A DNA stretch of 64,000 nucleotides from an uncultured Bacteroidota bacterium. GTDB taxonomy: Bacteria; Bacteroidota; Bacteroidia; Bacteroidales; F082. The stretch is from NCBI GenBank assembly GCA_903891085.1, contig CAITDJ010000006.1:1-64000 (forward strand), written 5' to 3'. The notes under the pieces are model-generated. The model saw nothing but the letters and a program-made list of their open reading frames with translations. It was not told where the DNA came from and did no database searches. Positions 1 through 9,300 of this stretch are shown here, one piece after another (position 1 is the first letter of the stretch; every line of letters begins with the position of its first letter). The position numbers and the translations under genes are program-made.

Positions 1-115
1 CCCGACAGACCTCTATTGCAGCACAATAAGGGCTTATTAGTTTTAGTGCATGAGTTCTTGTTTTGCCTACCAGCAAAACAATCGTTAAAACTAAAATTGT
101 AAAAAGCTTTTTCAT
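1..115 (-). CDS. Start of a small secreted or membrane protein (runs off left edge)
   Basis: An ATG at 115-113 opens a frame that stays open to the window edge (38 codons seen). It begins MKKLFTILVLTIVLLVGK, a lysine-rich start followed by a hydrophobic run, which looks like a signal peptide or membrane anchor. The remaining residues include two cysteines but no recognisable domain. It lies 15 bp downstream of the receiver-domain gene on the same strand and could be co-transcribed with it. The product cannot be named because the rest of the gene is outside the window. Confidence 0.5.
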   Translation of the reverse strand, partial: MKKLFTILVLTIVLLVGKTRTHALKLISPYCAAIEVCR

Positions 116-130
116 TGTATTTGATGTATA

Positions 131-544
131 TTATTTTTCCAATTCTTTACTTTCATGATTTCGTTCCACTTTTTTTAACACTGCCAATAGTTCATCAGCA
201 TGAACAGGTTTACAGATTACTTCATCGCAACCGGCAATTAAGGCAAAGGTGAGTGGTGTCATTCCAAAATATGGCATAAGCACAATGATGGGCTGCGGTG
301 TAATTTTTATTTTCAGAAAGGAAGCAATGGCGTAAGCCAATCCGTTTCCAAATCCTGAATCTAACAACACCAAATCGGTGGTATTTTCACTATTACACCA
401 ATCCATCAGTTCAATAATTGATTTTATATGCGTTAATTTTACATGATTCATTTCACCAATACAATCCGAAAGCCCTGTAAAAACAGCACTTTCTTCATCA
501 ACGATGATCACTGAAAAAATAATTTGCGGATTTTTACACATCAA
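131..544 (-). CDS. Stand-alone response-regulator receiver-like protein
   Basis: A 137-residue protein with one CheY-like receiver fold and no output domain. The N-terminal strand (FSVIIVDEESAVF) carries the acidic pair expected near the phosphorylation pocket. LVLLDSGFG holds the candidate phospho-acceptor Asp near residue 62, and VICKPVHADEL supplies the conserved Lys-Pro near residue 112. The usual Thr/Ser switch strand reads IIVLMPYFG, so the switch Thr is not obvious and signalling may be atypical. Met1 and Met2 are adjacent and either could be the start. A good promoter match lies just upstream at 562-594. It probably acts as a phosphorelay intermediate or protein-interaction switch; the partner kinase is not in the window. 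Confidence 0.75.
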   Translation of the reverse strand: MMCKNPQIIFSVIIVDEESAVFTGLSDCIGEMNHVKLTHIKSIIELMDWCNSENTTDLVLLDSGFGNGLAYAIASFLKIKITPQPIIVLMPYFGMTPLTFALIAGCDEVICKPVHADELLAVLKKVERNHESKELEK

Positions 545-561
545 GTTTGATTTCCATATCT

Positions 562-594
562 CAAAGATAAATGATGCATTTGCCTAAGATTCAA
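562..594 (-). promoter_or_regulatory. Bacteroidota-type promoter for the receiver gene
   Basis: On the minus strand TTG (594-592) is followed after 22 nt by TATCTTTG (569-562). This fits the Bacteroidota -33/-7 pattern (TTG, about 17-23 nt, TAnnTTTG). The -7 element ends 17 nt before the start codon at 544. Confidence 0.55.
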
Positions 595-988
595 TTTCAT
601 AGCACAAAAACCTATGTATTTCCTTTAGAATTTGATGATTAGCAATACAAATCAGTGTATTAGATGGATATTTTGGATAGGTTTTTCACCTTTGATCACA
701 AGCCTTTGAAATCAATCACACAAAATTTCATTTTTGAAACAACTCGCATCAGAGAGAAAGAAACTAGGGAAATCACCTTTATGTTTCTTTTAAAATATTT
801 GTAACATGCTTTGTATTTGGGGTTTAAACAAGCATAAAATTTACAAAATAAAAACTCAACTGTATACAGTGTAAAAAAGAACAGATCTACACTTTTAGTT
901 AGATCTGAAAAATATTTTCGGGATGCTTCTGATCAATAATGGTCGGAAAGGTTGAGAGACTTGTTCTCCCGGAGGACTCATTATTAAT
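570..988. other. Gene-free AT-rich gap
   Basis: Apart from the promoter at its left end, I see no ORF of note, RNA gene or strong terminator. The gap contains an AT-rich tract at 780-900, a pair of AGATCT sites around 883-906 flanking an AT-rich spacer, and purine-rich sequence near 960-985. It probably separates the upstream regulator pair from the receiver gene at 131-544. Confidence 0.4.
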
Positions 989-1384
989 CTAATTGGGCTT
1001 TACCACCCATTTATTTATGGCCTCATAAAGTTCCTTTACGCCAATGGGTTTGGCCATATAATCGTTGCAACCGCTGGCAATCGCATTAGATATAGAGGTT
1101 TGTGAAACGAAAGCGGTCAGCAAAATTATTGGCAATCCGGAGTGGTTTTTTCTAATCATACCTGCTGCTTCATAACCGGTCATTTCAGGCATCAATCCAT
1201 CCATAAGAATAAGACAGATATTTGAATTTTCATCACAAATTCTTATTGATTCAGCACCGGTTTTAGCGCGTAAAACTTCAAAACCGATTCGTTCACAAGC
1301 GATACGCAGGTAATGAAAATTCTCATTATTATCTTCGGCAATCAATAATGTATATCCTCCAAAACGTTCCTTGAATGTTAGCAT
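989..1384 (-). CDS. CheY-like response regulator, single receiver domain
   Basis: A 131-residue protein made of one receiver domain. It shows the acidic pocket (TLLIAEDNNEN, residues about 12-22), the phospho-acceptor Asp in LILMDGLMPEMTGYEA (about residue 62), the switch Thr in IILLTAF (about 90) and the Lys in YMAKPIGVKEL (about 112). All canonical receiver residues are present, unlike the paralogous protein at 131-544. Receivers of this type often resemble the C-terminal receiver of hybrid kinases, so a phosphorelay role is plausible. The gene lies 10 bp downstream of the LuxR-type regulator on the same strand, which suggests co-transcription and a shared signalling function. Confidence 0.9.
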   Translation of the reverse strand: MLTFKERFGGYTLLIAEDNNENFHYLRIACERIGFEVLRAKTGAESIRICDENSNICLILMDGLMPEMTGYEAAGMIRKNHSGLPIILLTAFVSQTSISNAIASGCNDYMAKPIGVKELYEAINKWVVKPN

Positions 1385-1394
1385 TTAATCAGAA

Positions 1395-2177
1395 TTAAAT
1401 TGCAATTAAATAACAAGTCAAACTGGTTTTTTGATCAGGAATCAATTTCTGACGGATATGATGCCTGGTCATTTCAACTGACGAAAGTGAAATATTAGTT
1501 AAACGTGCGATATCTTTTGAAGATAGATTAAGACGCAGAAAGGCGCACAGCTGAAGTTCATTTCGGGTTAGTTCAGGGTTTATCACCAGTAATTTTTCAT
1601 AAAAACCACCATGAAGCTGGGTAAAAAGCAATTCAAAATCCTTGATCGGATCTCGTGAAGCATCCCTCATAATTTCCGATAATTTTTGGCCGTATGCCTC
1701 CTGGTCCTTTTTTTTCGGAAATTTGTACTGAAACATCCCTAACTTATCATTGACAGATTTATTCAGTTGTTGCAAATCTGTTATCAACAACGATTTATAG
1801 ATCAAATCCTGCTCTTTCAATTGAATCTGCAATTGCATTTGATTCATTTCCTCTTCATTTAGCACATTTTGAAGCCGAATTTTTTCTATTTCTGATTCTA
1901 ATGTCTCTTTTTCGGCTACAACCCTGCGTTCAGTCTGTTCAATCAGTTGCTTTTCTTTGAGCTTAATCTGACGTAAATAAAATAAATGAAATATTGAGGT
2001 ACCAATGGTTATTACAACCAATAAAATGAGCAATGAAGCCCAATTCACACCTAAATGTATAGGTTCAAAAATTAGGATTGAGGCATAAGAAAAAAAAATA
2101 TAAATACTATTCACATTGATAAATTGAAAAACCGACAGGTACTTCTCAGCCTGAAATGATTGTAAGAATGATACCAT
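1395..2177 (-). CDS. Membrane-anchored LuxR-type HTH regulator with coiled coil
   Basis: A 260-residue protein. The N-terminus has two hydrophobic segments (about residues 21-37 and 44-68), then a long Lys/Glu/Gln-rich coiled coil (about 70-150). The C-terminal region carries a LuxR-like helix-turn-helix, with RNELQLCAFLRLNLSSKDIA and ISLSSVEMTRHHIRQKL at about 203-245. This organisation resembles the C-terminal half of the large TPR/β-propeller LuxR regulators common in Bacteroidota, without their sensory N-terminus. It may therefore be a stand-alone or shortened form. Paired with the receiver gene downstream, it could form a small signalling unit. DNA targets are unknown. Confidence 0.7.
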   Translation of the reverse strand: MVSFLQSFQAEKYLSVFQFINVNSIYIFFSYASILIFEPIHLGVNWASLLILLVVITIGTSIFHLFYLRQIKLKEKQLIEQTERRVVAEKETLESEIEKIRLQNVLNEEEMNQMQLQIQLKEQDLIYKSLLITDLQQLNKSVNDKLGMFQYKFPKKKDQEAYGQKLSEIMRDASRDPIKDFELLFTQLHGGFYEKLLVINPELTRNELQLCAFLRLNLSSKDIARLTNISLSSVEMTRHHIRQKLIPDQKTSLTCYLIAI

Positions 2178-2448
2178 TTCTCTTCTTCAAATTCACTAAA
2201 ATCATCTTCTATAGTCTAACAATAAAATGGTTAAAGAAAAAATTAATTTACTTGATAAGATTTCAGGATTAAAAGTAAAATAATAGTCGATACGACGCAA
2301 ATGGTGGTAAATATTTTAAAGTGAATCCAATCTTAAGATTAGATATAAATTTATATATTTACTTGATTATCTTTTACATAATAAATTATTTTAATTCACT
2401 CTAAATTACCGTTTTCAATAGTATTGGAGCATTCGCTTAAATAAAAAA

Positions 2449-2883
2449 CTATGACTCACCAATATCTTCAAACCAGATTTCCGGTTTTTTCAAAATAAAT
2501 TGATTCATCAGTTGCTTACATTCATCCAGATTCAAGTCGATAACCTCGACACCATGGTCTTCCATAAACGCGCGTGCACCGGCAAAAGTTTTTGATTCCC
2601 CAACGATTACCTTTGGAATCTTAAATTGTACGATTGTACCAGCGCACATATAACAAGGCATCAATGTCGAGTAAATTACACAATCCTTATAACTAGCTAT
2701 TCGTCCAGCATTATTCAAACAATCCATTTCTCCATGCAGAATCGGATTGTTTTCCTGCACCCGTTTGTTGTGTCCCTTCGCAACAATCACCCCGTTTTTA
2801 ACCAACACAGAGCCAATGGGAATTCCACCTTCTTTGAAACTCTTTTTTGCCATTTCGATGGCTTCAATCATGAATTTATCCAT
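2449..2883 (-). CDS. Cytosine deaminase-like nucleoside/base deaminase (yeast Fcy1 type)
   Basis: A 144-residue zinc-dependent deaminase. The zinc and catalytic motifs are complete: HGEMD (about residue 50, His ligand and catalytic Glu) and PCYMCAG (about 76-82, two Cys ligands). The C-terminus ends in IWFEDIGES, closely resembling the end of fungal cytosine deaminase Fcy1; GRI, TLMPC and VVGES-like segments also fit that family better than guanine deaminase or TadA. The expected reaction is cytosine to uracil plus ammonia in pyrimidine salvage. The protein is small and cytosolic. It lies 28 bp downstream of the T9SS type B gene on the same strand, with no obvious functional link. Substrate could also be a modified base; the family call is firmer than the substrate. 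Confidence 0.8.
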   Translation of the reverse strand: MDKFMIEAIEMAKKSFKEGGIPIGSVLVKNGVIVAKGHNKRVQENNPILHGEMDCLNNAGRIASYKDCVIYSTLMPCYMCAGTIVQFKIPKVIVGESKTFAGARAFMEDHGVEVIDLNLDECKQLMNQFILKKPEIWFEDIGES

Positions 2884-2911
2884 AATAGAAATTTATTAAC
2901 TGCAAAAGACG

Positions 2912-5521
2912 TTACCTGATTATCGTGATAGAGCCCTGTAAGTGAAGCATGACAGTAGTTTTGAGTGATAAATAATATACCTCGCAGGTATAAAAATATA
3001 CTCCGGATGGGCAATCCAAACCAGTTTGACTGTTTTTTCCATCCCAGTTTATTTCAGGATCTGTGGTTTCAAACATGATTTTTCCCCAACGGTTAAAAAC
3101 AGTCATTTCGACAGAAGCTATTGTTGCTTTGGGATTTGCATCCGGATAACCAATCGGATGAAATATATCATTGAATTGATCTGCATTTGGTGTAAACACA
3201 TTGGGTAGTTCATAGGGCGGACATGCGTCGAAATCAACACATACTGCATTGGAAGGAAGTGAAACATTTCCATTGATATCGACCGATTGAATATAATAAC
3301 ATCCTACTGCAAATTCAAGATCACGATGAAGATAGGAAGTATCTGAAGTAAAAAACACCGAGTCGATCAGTGTAAACTCATCCGACTCGCTTTGCTTATA
3401 AAATATTAAATATTTGAATAAATCGTTGCCGCAACTATCGGGTAATGGAGTCCAATGCAATAAATTTTCGACTGATTCACAATTCGTCGACACACTTAAG
3501 GCTGCAGCACACGGAGGAATGTTGTCAACCGGCACACCACAAACTATTTGAGAATAATTATTTATTGGATGTACAATTCCTGAAACACTATAACCACCGG
3601 TTGTTTCCAAATAATAACAATAGCTCTCTTCATTGGTTAATTCTCTGTCCACAAAGGTATTTGTTACTGACTTCCCAAGATATGAGAAGGTTATTTCACC
3701 ATTTCCTTTTCTAAAAATCAATGTACTATCATTGATCCATGGAACAGAAGTTTTCCAACGCAAAATCAATTGTTCATCAGTTGGTTCAATCTCAAGAAAA
3801 ACTGATGATGCTTTTCGGCTGCTACCAATGATTCCATTGGTTTCACTGTTAAGTGACACATCATAAAAGTATTGCTCACCGGATGTATTCATATTTACCG
3901 ATTCATCGAGAAACAATGTATCGTTCAATCCTGAACCAATAAATACCGGTAATCCATCTTCATTCTGTTGATCATACCTCTTAAGGATATACGTAAAAGG
4001 ACCAGGGACCTGAATAGTATCAAGGTCAGTTGGTTTCGACCAGGCAGTCAGAATATGACCTGAACTGAATAAAAGACTATCGTTACTTACGTGGGTCATT
4101 ACCGGAAGATCGCGTTTAAGACTCACGCACATCTCATTACTGGCAATGCTTTCGGCACCATCCTGAAAACAGGCAGTAATCAGATAGCAATATTCAATCC
4201 CTTGTACCAAACCATTACCATCGTCATCGTCGCGAAATTCCATTTGCGCAGCTCCAGATATTTCGGCAAGAAGTCGGAATCCTGAATTGGATGGAACACC
4301 AGTCTGACAGACATCAGGTATAAAGCCGGAAGCGCCACTCCTGCGATAAATCTTAAAACCAATTGCATTACTACAGCTGTAAGGATTCCAGGTAAGGTTG
4401 ATACCAGTTCCCAGGGCAGTTGCAGAAATCAAATCGACCGGTGGCCCAATCACTTTGATAGAAACTGTTTTCAAGCTTGTCAGACTAACTTCAGGATGCA
4501 CATCTCTGGCCCTGAACAAAGCGACAAAAGGTGTTTTACGAATATGATTGCATGTGGTTGACCAGCTGAATGTTGCGGTTGCCGTTGGTATTCCTGTGGC
4601 AGGATCGGGAAAAATACTTGCCGGATTTTCATCCATCTCAAACGGACCTCCATTGGCTGTCAGGTTAACACTATTGCCATCAGGATCGGTGGCGACAACA
4701 CTAAAAATTAATGTTTCCCCAGCGATAACACAGGTATCAGTTACACAACTAATCAGGGGTGGATTGTTGCTGCATGCACCTATAACAATCTGCATATCAC
4801 GTGTTACATAACCAATTCTAATTCCATTTCGCCACTCTTCCACGACGAAAGCAATATTATATTCGCCCTGTAATACAGGAGTATCCCAAACAAGATCACC
4901 GGTTATCGAATCGATAATGAAGCTGTTTGATGCAAGTGGCAAAGTAAAACCAGGAATCTCAAGCCCGCCCAATCCCCTGCATTTTACCAAATGAAATGAT
5001 AAACTATCACCATCGATATCGAAAGCGCCCGGATTGTGAATAAAAATACTTCCGACACATCCCTGATCGATTGGAGGATTTAATAATGAAACTGAATTGT
5101 TATTACCTAAAAAAGGATTAATAATCAACTGACTTTCAACATATATAGGCACATTCACCGAATTAGGAATATTTACCACACCAAGATTCCGGTTGGGATC
5201 TTCCACTGAGACGGTATAGGTACCGGCAGCCGGAAAAGTATGCTGCATTTGATAAACATTAAGTGTGTAGTTATCAGGCAAGTTGGAAAATACAATACGT
5301 GGAATATCAGAATTGGTGTTGTCGCCCCAGATAATAGGAAGTGAAAACCGCGAATCATCAGCAAAACTCGGTGTATACGTGTACATGGTGATTGTAACCT
5401 GATAGGTGAGCCCATTAATCCACTTATAGGTAATCTCAGCAGCACGTTGATGTGTGGCATGCAGCTGTAACACACTGCCAATTAATAAAATACAAAGAAA
5501 GGTTATCTTTTTATTCAGCAT
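2912..5521 (-). CDS. Large surface/gliding-type protein with T9SS type B C-terminal domain
   Basis: About 869 residues. I chose the internal ATG at 5521 because it begins MLNKKITFLCILLIGSV, a clean signal peptide; the longer frame to 5590 adds 23 unlikely residues. The N-terminal half resembles the PKD-like domains of Bacteroidota gliding proteins (motifs such as FDIDGDSLSFHL and ATDPDGNSVNL). The middle has several fibronectin-III-like segments (LTWNPYSCSNAIGFKIYRR, LHWTPLPDSCGNDLFKYLI). The C-terminus has the type B sorting signature: LPNVFTPNADQFNDIF, VFNRWGKIMFE, then NWDGK and CPSGVYFYTCEV. It should be exported by Sec, cross the outer membrane through T9SS and stay on the surface. Likely adhesin or structural protein; ligand unknown. 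Confidence 0.88.
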   Translation of the reverse strand: MLNKKITFLCILLIGSVLQLHATHQRAAEITYKWINGLTYQVTITMYTYTPSFADDSRFSLPIIWGDNTNSDIPRIVFSNLPDNYTLNVYQMQHTFPAAGTYTVSVEDPNRNLGVVNIPNSVNVPIYVESQLIINPFLGNNNSVSLLNPPIDQGCVGSIFIHNPGAFDIDGDSLSFHLVKCRGLGGLEIPGFTLPLASNSFIIDSITGDLVWDTPVLQGEYNIAFVVEEWRNGIRIGYVTRDMQIVIGACSNNPPLISCVTDTCVIAGETLIFSVVATDPDGNSVNLTANGGPFEMDENPASIFPDPATGIPTATATFSWSTTCNHIRKTPFVALFRARDVHPEVSLTSLKTVSIKVIGPPVDLISATALGTGINLTWNPYSCSNAIGFKIYRRSGASGFIPDVCQTGVPSNSGFRLLAEISGAAQMEFRDDDDGNGLVQGIEYCYLITACFQDGAESIASNEMCVSLKRDLPVMTHVSNDSLLFSSGHILTAWSKPTDLDTIQVPGPFTYILKRYDQQNEDGLPVFIGSGLNDTLFLDESVNMNTSGEQYFYDVSLNSETNGIIGSSRKASSVFLEIEPTDEQLILRWKTSVPWINDSTLIFRKGNGEITFSYLGKSVTNTFVDRELTNEESYCYYLETTGGYSVSGIVHPINNYSQIVCGVPVDNIPPCAAALSVSTNCESVENLLHWTPLPDSCGNDLFKYLIFYKQSESDEFTLIDSVFFTSDTSYLHRDLEFAVGCYYIQSVDINGNVSLPSNAVCVDFDACPPYELPNVFTPNADQFNDIFHPIGYPDANPKATIASVEMTVFNRWGKIMFETTDPEINWDGKNSQTGLDCPSGVYFYTCEVYYLSLKTTVMLHLQGSITIIR

Positions 5522-5590
5522 TATAAATTTTTCAAGCCATCGATCATGCATTGATTTGCAAATATACCTTTTCAGTCTGATAGAAAACAT

Positions 5591-6287
5591 TGATTAGGCT
5601 AGATTTAAATTTGATGTGCTATGAAACTTCGGAGTTTTGGAATAATCTTACATTGATGTTACGCTTTTTAATAACTCTCATCGCCACTTTAAAGAAAAAA
5701 ATTTGAGTTTTCCATTTGAAGCATAATACCTTAACTAATGGGGATTTTAGTTACAAGATTTTAAATTATTTTTATCGTATTAGTTTTATTGGTTTTGTAA
5801 GAAAAGAAGAAGAAGACAACTGATTTTTCGTCCATTTGAAAGCCAATACCGAATGGAAAATGTAAAGGCCAATCTACGCACACGCAATTATCCTAACATT
5901 TCTATCCTTCGGCATTATTCCCTTTATTATATAAGAAAAATGAAGGATCAGAGAGAAAAAAAAAGACCAACTGAGCGAAGCGTTTCATTAACTCCATAAA
6001 AATCAATTATTATGTGAATAAAAACTTAATATCTGAACAAAGTTTCCACGCACTCTTTCTGGCTCGCTTTGCGTAAGCTATCGTGAAAACCTGCCAACAA
6101 ACTGCTTCTTAACACGATTTTAATAATTAAATTCGATTGGTTATAGTATCAACAATGGCTTAAAAAAAAACGAAAAATATGATGGCTGTATCTTTGTTAC
6201 TGCTTGCACATCAAAACAAAGTCTGACAGGAATTAGTTTTCTTTCATCAATTCCTAAAAAAAAAAATAAAATTCTAATCATGTAAAT
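5591..6287. other. Long gene-free gap between divergent surface-protein genes
   Basis: About 700 bp, AT-rich with several A-tracts (for example 5690-5710, 5955-5975 and 6160-6175). I see no convincing ORF, RNA gene or strong hairpin. One internal TATCTTTG at 6189-6196 (+) matches a -7 element, but without a good -33 partner. The gap separates two divergently transcribed T9SS cargo genes and probably holds both promoters and long 5' leaders. Confidence 0.4.
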
Positions 6288-6295
6288 TATCTTTG
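6288..6295 (+). promoter_or_regulatory. -7 element (TATCTTTG) before the InlB-repeat surface gene
   Basis: TATCTTTG matches the Bacteroidota TAnnTTTG -7 consensus and lies 19 nt before the ATG at 6315. No clear TTG is found at the expected -33 distance, so the match is partial. Confidence 0.4.
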
Positions 6296-6314
6296 TATGA
6301 ATAAACAGTAAACC

Positions 6315-9300
6315 ATGAAAATCCGGACACTTTTTTTATTGTTACTATGGTCATTATTTCTGCATAGATATAGTGCGGCTCAAACCGATAACAATCCGCC
6401 CCGTCCTCCAAATACTAATCATGGATCAACGTCAGATTTCACCTGGTCAACAGTCAAGATACATGATATTGTAGCAGCACCTGGGGAAAGACTCGTACAA
6501 GTTGACGCACTTAACTTTCTTGATGAAAACGGGCAAGTTGCTGCTATTTCATTTCATATAAATATCGACACAAATTTGGTCACATTTCTTGGAGTTGCAA
6601 ACACCACATTAACAGGAAGCTGGTATGCAAATTACAATAACCAAACGCACGATATCACGATTATTTACAGTGCTGCTGTTGGAGTGGGATATAATATCGA
6701 TGGTAAACTATTCGATCTTAGATTGTTTTATAAAGGTGGTTTTACTTCACTTCTCAATTTTAAACCGAACTGTGAAATGACCAATATAAACCTGCAAACA
6801 ATTACCAATATCGATTATTTAGATGGCAGCATCACACAATCTGAATCGGTTGGGACAGTCGCAATAAATGATGTTCAAAGTTTGCCTTACAGCACATTCG
6901 AGTCACCGGTATTCATTCAGGGAATCGGTCTTAACAGCATCAATTACATACACTTACGAATTTCATATGACAATTCAAAAGTAGAATTTACTGGATTTAC
7001 TCCTGGTTCAGTCCCAAATGTAACGTTGCAGGAACTTCCTAATATGCTGGAAATAAACTGGTCCGATCCAAATAATTCAATTGACTTAACAAACCTGACC
7101 ACATTCATTCAATTAGGCTTTAATTTTCTTGGTCAAGGCAACACAGCACTCAATTTTGAACCCGGCTCAGTCATACAATCCGCAGGAGTATTTTTGCCAA
7201 TAACATATGATTCGGGATCAATTTTGCAATTGTTTAGCGTTAATTTAATTTCCAACCCGGTTTCAGGTGGACAGGTGACCGGAGCCGGAACTTTTATTTC
7301 AGGCACCCCCATTTCGGTATCTGCAACTGCCAATGAAAATTTCACTTTTTCCTATTGGTCAGATGGCAGTAATGTCGTTTCAACCTCATCCGTTTACGAA
7401 TTTATCATGCCTGAGCAAAATGTATTTTTCATGGCACATTTTACTGCTTCATCCTATTTACTCACTTTACTGGCAAATCCGGAAAACGCAGGAACTGTAA
7501 ATGGAGGAGGTTATTACCCTCCTGGTCAAACTGTTCAGGTTGAAGCTTTTGCGAATCAGAATTTTACTTTTTTGAATTGGACACTAAACAATACTATTGT
7601 TTCTACATCCCCTGTTTTTGATTTTACAATGCCCGTTGGCGATGCCCAGCTATCAGCCAATTTTGCAATTACGACCTATCCGCTTATGCTGGAAGTTAGT
7701 CCACAAAACGCCGGGGAAGTAACAGGTGAAGGTCAGTACGCTGCAGGTCAATCTGTTAACATTCAGGCGATTGCAAATCAAGGATTTTCGTTCCTTAACT
7801 GGACCCAAAATGGCACAATTATTTCACAACAGGCTAATTATGTTTATGTTATGCCAGCAAACGCTACCACATTGGTAGCGAATTTTAGTCAAACTTCATT
7901 CAATCTAGAGCTGATATCCAACCCAGAAGGTGCAGGAATCCTTACCGGAGGCGGATATTTTGAGCCATTAACAACAGTTGAGATTTCAGCCGCTGTTGTC
8001 GATGGTTTCACCTTCGTCAACTGGACAAATAACGGTAATATCATTTCGACATTACCGTCATTTAATTTTGTGATGCCACCATCAAATGTTATACTTACTG
8101 CCAATTTTGCACATATTGGTTACGAATTATCTCTGATTGAATCACCAGCAGGTGCCGGATATCTTTCAGGAGAAGGCTATTATCTTGAAGGTCAGGTCGC
8201 TACCGTTTCGGCTGATGAAGCTTCGGGATTTGGTTTCGTTAATTGGACCGAAAATGGAACAATCATCTCAACTTCTGCTACTTTTAATTATACGATGCCG
8301 GCTCATGCGACCACACTAGTAGCCAATTTCCTTCAAACTGGTCATTTACTTTCTATGGAAACAAATCCGACGGATGCAGGAACAGTTACCGGATCAGGTA
8401 TTTATAATGTAGGAGAAATAGTTCAGGTTTCAGCAATCGCAAATCCTGCGTTTCAATTCGCTACATGGACGCTGGATGGAGATATCATTTCATATTATCC
8501 TAATTTTGAATATATTATGCCTGATAATGATGTTAATCTTATTGCACAGTTCAATTATATCGGTTACCAATTATCATTAATCGAAGTTCCTGAACAAGCA
8601 GGCCAGTCAACAGGATCAGGATTTTATGACAACGGAGAACAGGTAAGTGTGACCACCTCATCCAATCCCGGATATTATTTTTTAAACTGGATGCATGAAG
8701 ATGTTATTATTTCAAATCAGCCAAGTTTCACCTATACAATGCCTGCGGAAAATACTATTCTCACCGCAAATTTCGTGCCCATCCTATATAATTTAACATT
8801 AACCGCATTTCCTGAAAATTCAGGTTCTTTAGAAGGAGCTGGTTTTTATCATATGGGCGATTTAGTTACGATAAATGCTGTTCCTTCAATAGGTTATGAG
8901 TTTGATTACTGGACATTAAACGGTGATATTTACGCCGAAACAGCCAGTTTTACTTTCGAAATGCCTTGGAACGATCTGGACCTTGTTGCAAATTTCAGCA
9001 TTCAGGAACTTGAAATTGTTGCAGTTCCAAATAATTTTGATTACGGAACAACAACAGGTTCAGGAACTTACGATTACGGCACCAATGTATCAGTTACTGC
9101 CATCCCAAATCCCGGATATTATTTTGTTTTATGGACAGAAAACGATGAATCCGTTTCTTACGATGAAACCTACACTTTTACAGTAACAGCAGATCGATTA
9201 CTTACCGCCCATTTTAGATATCTTGATGATTGTCCGGGACCTGTTGCTCTGGGCGAGTTGAATATTGACGATACCAAGGCCGAATTAATCTGGTATCCTT

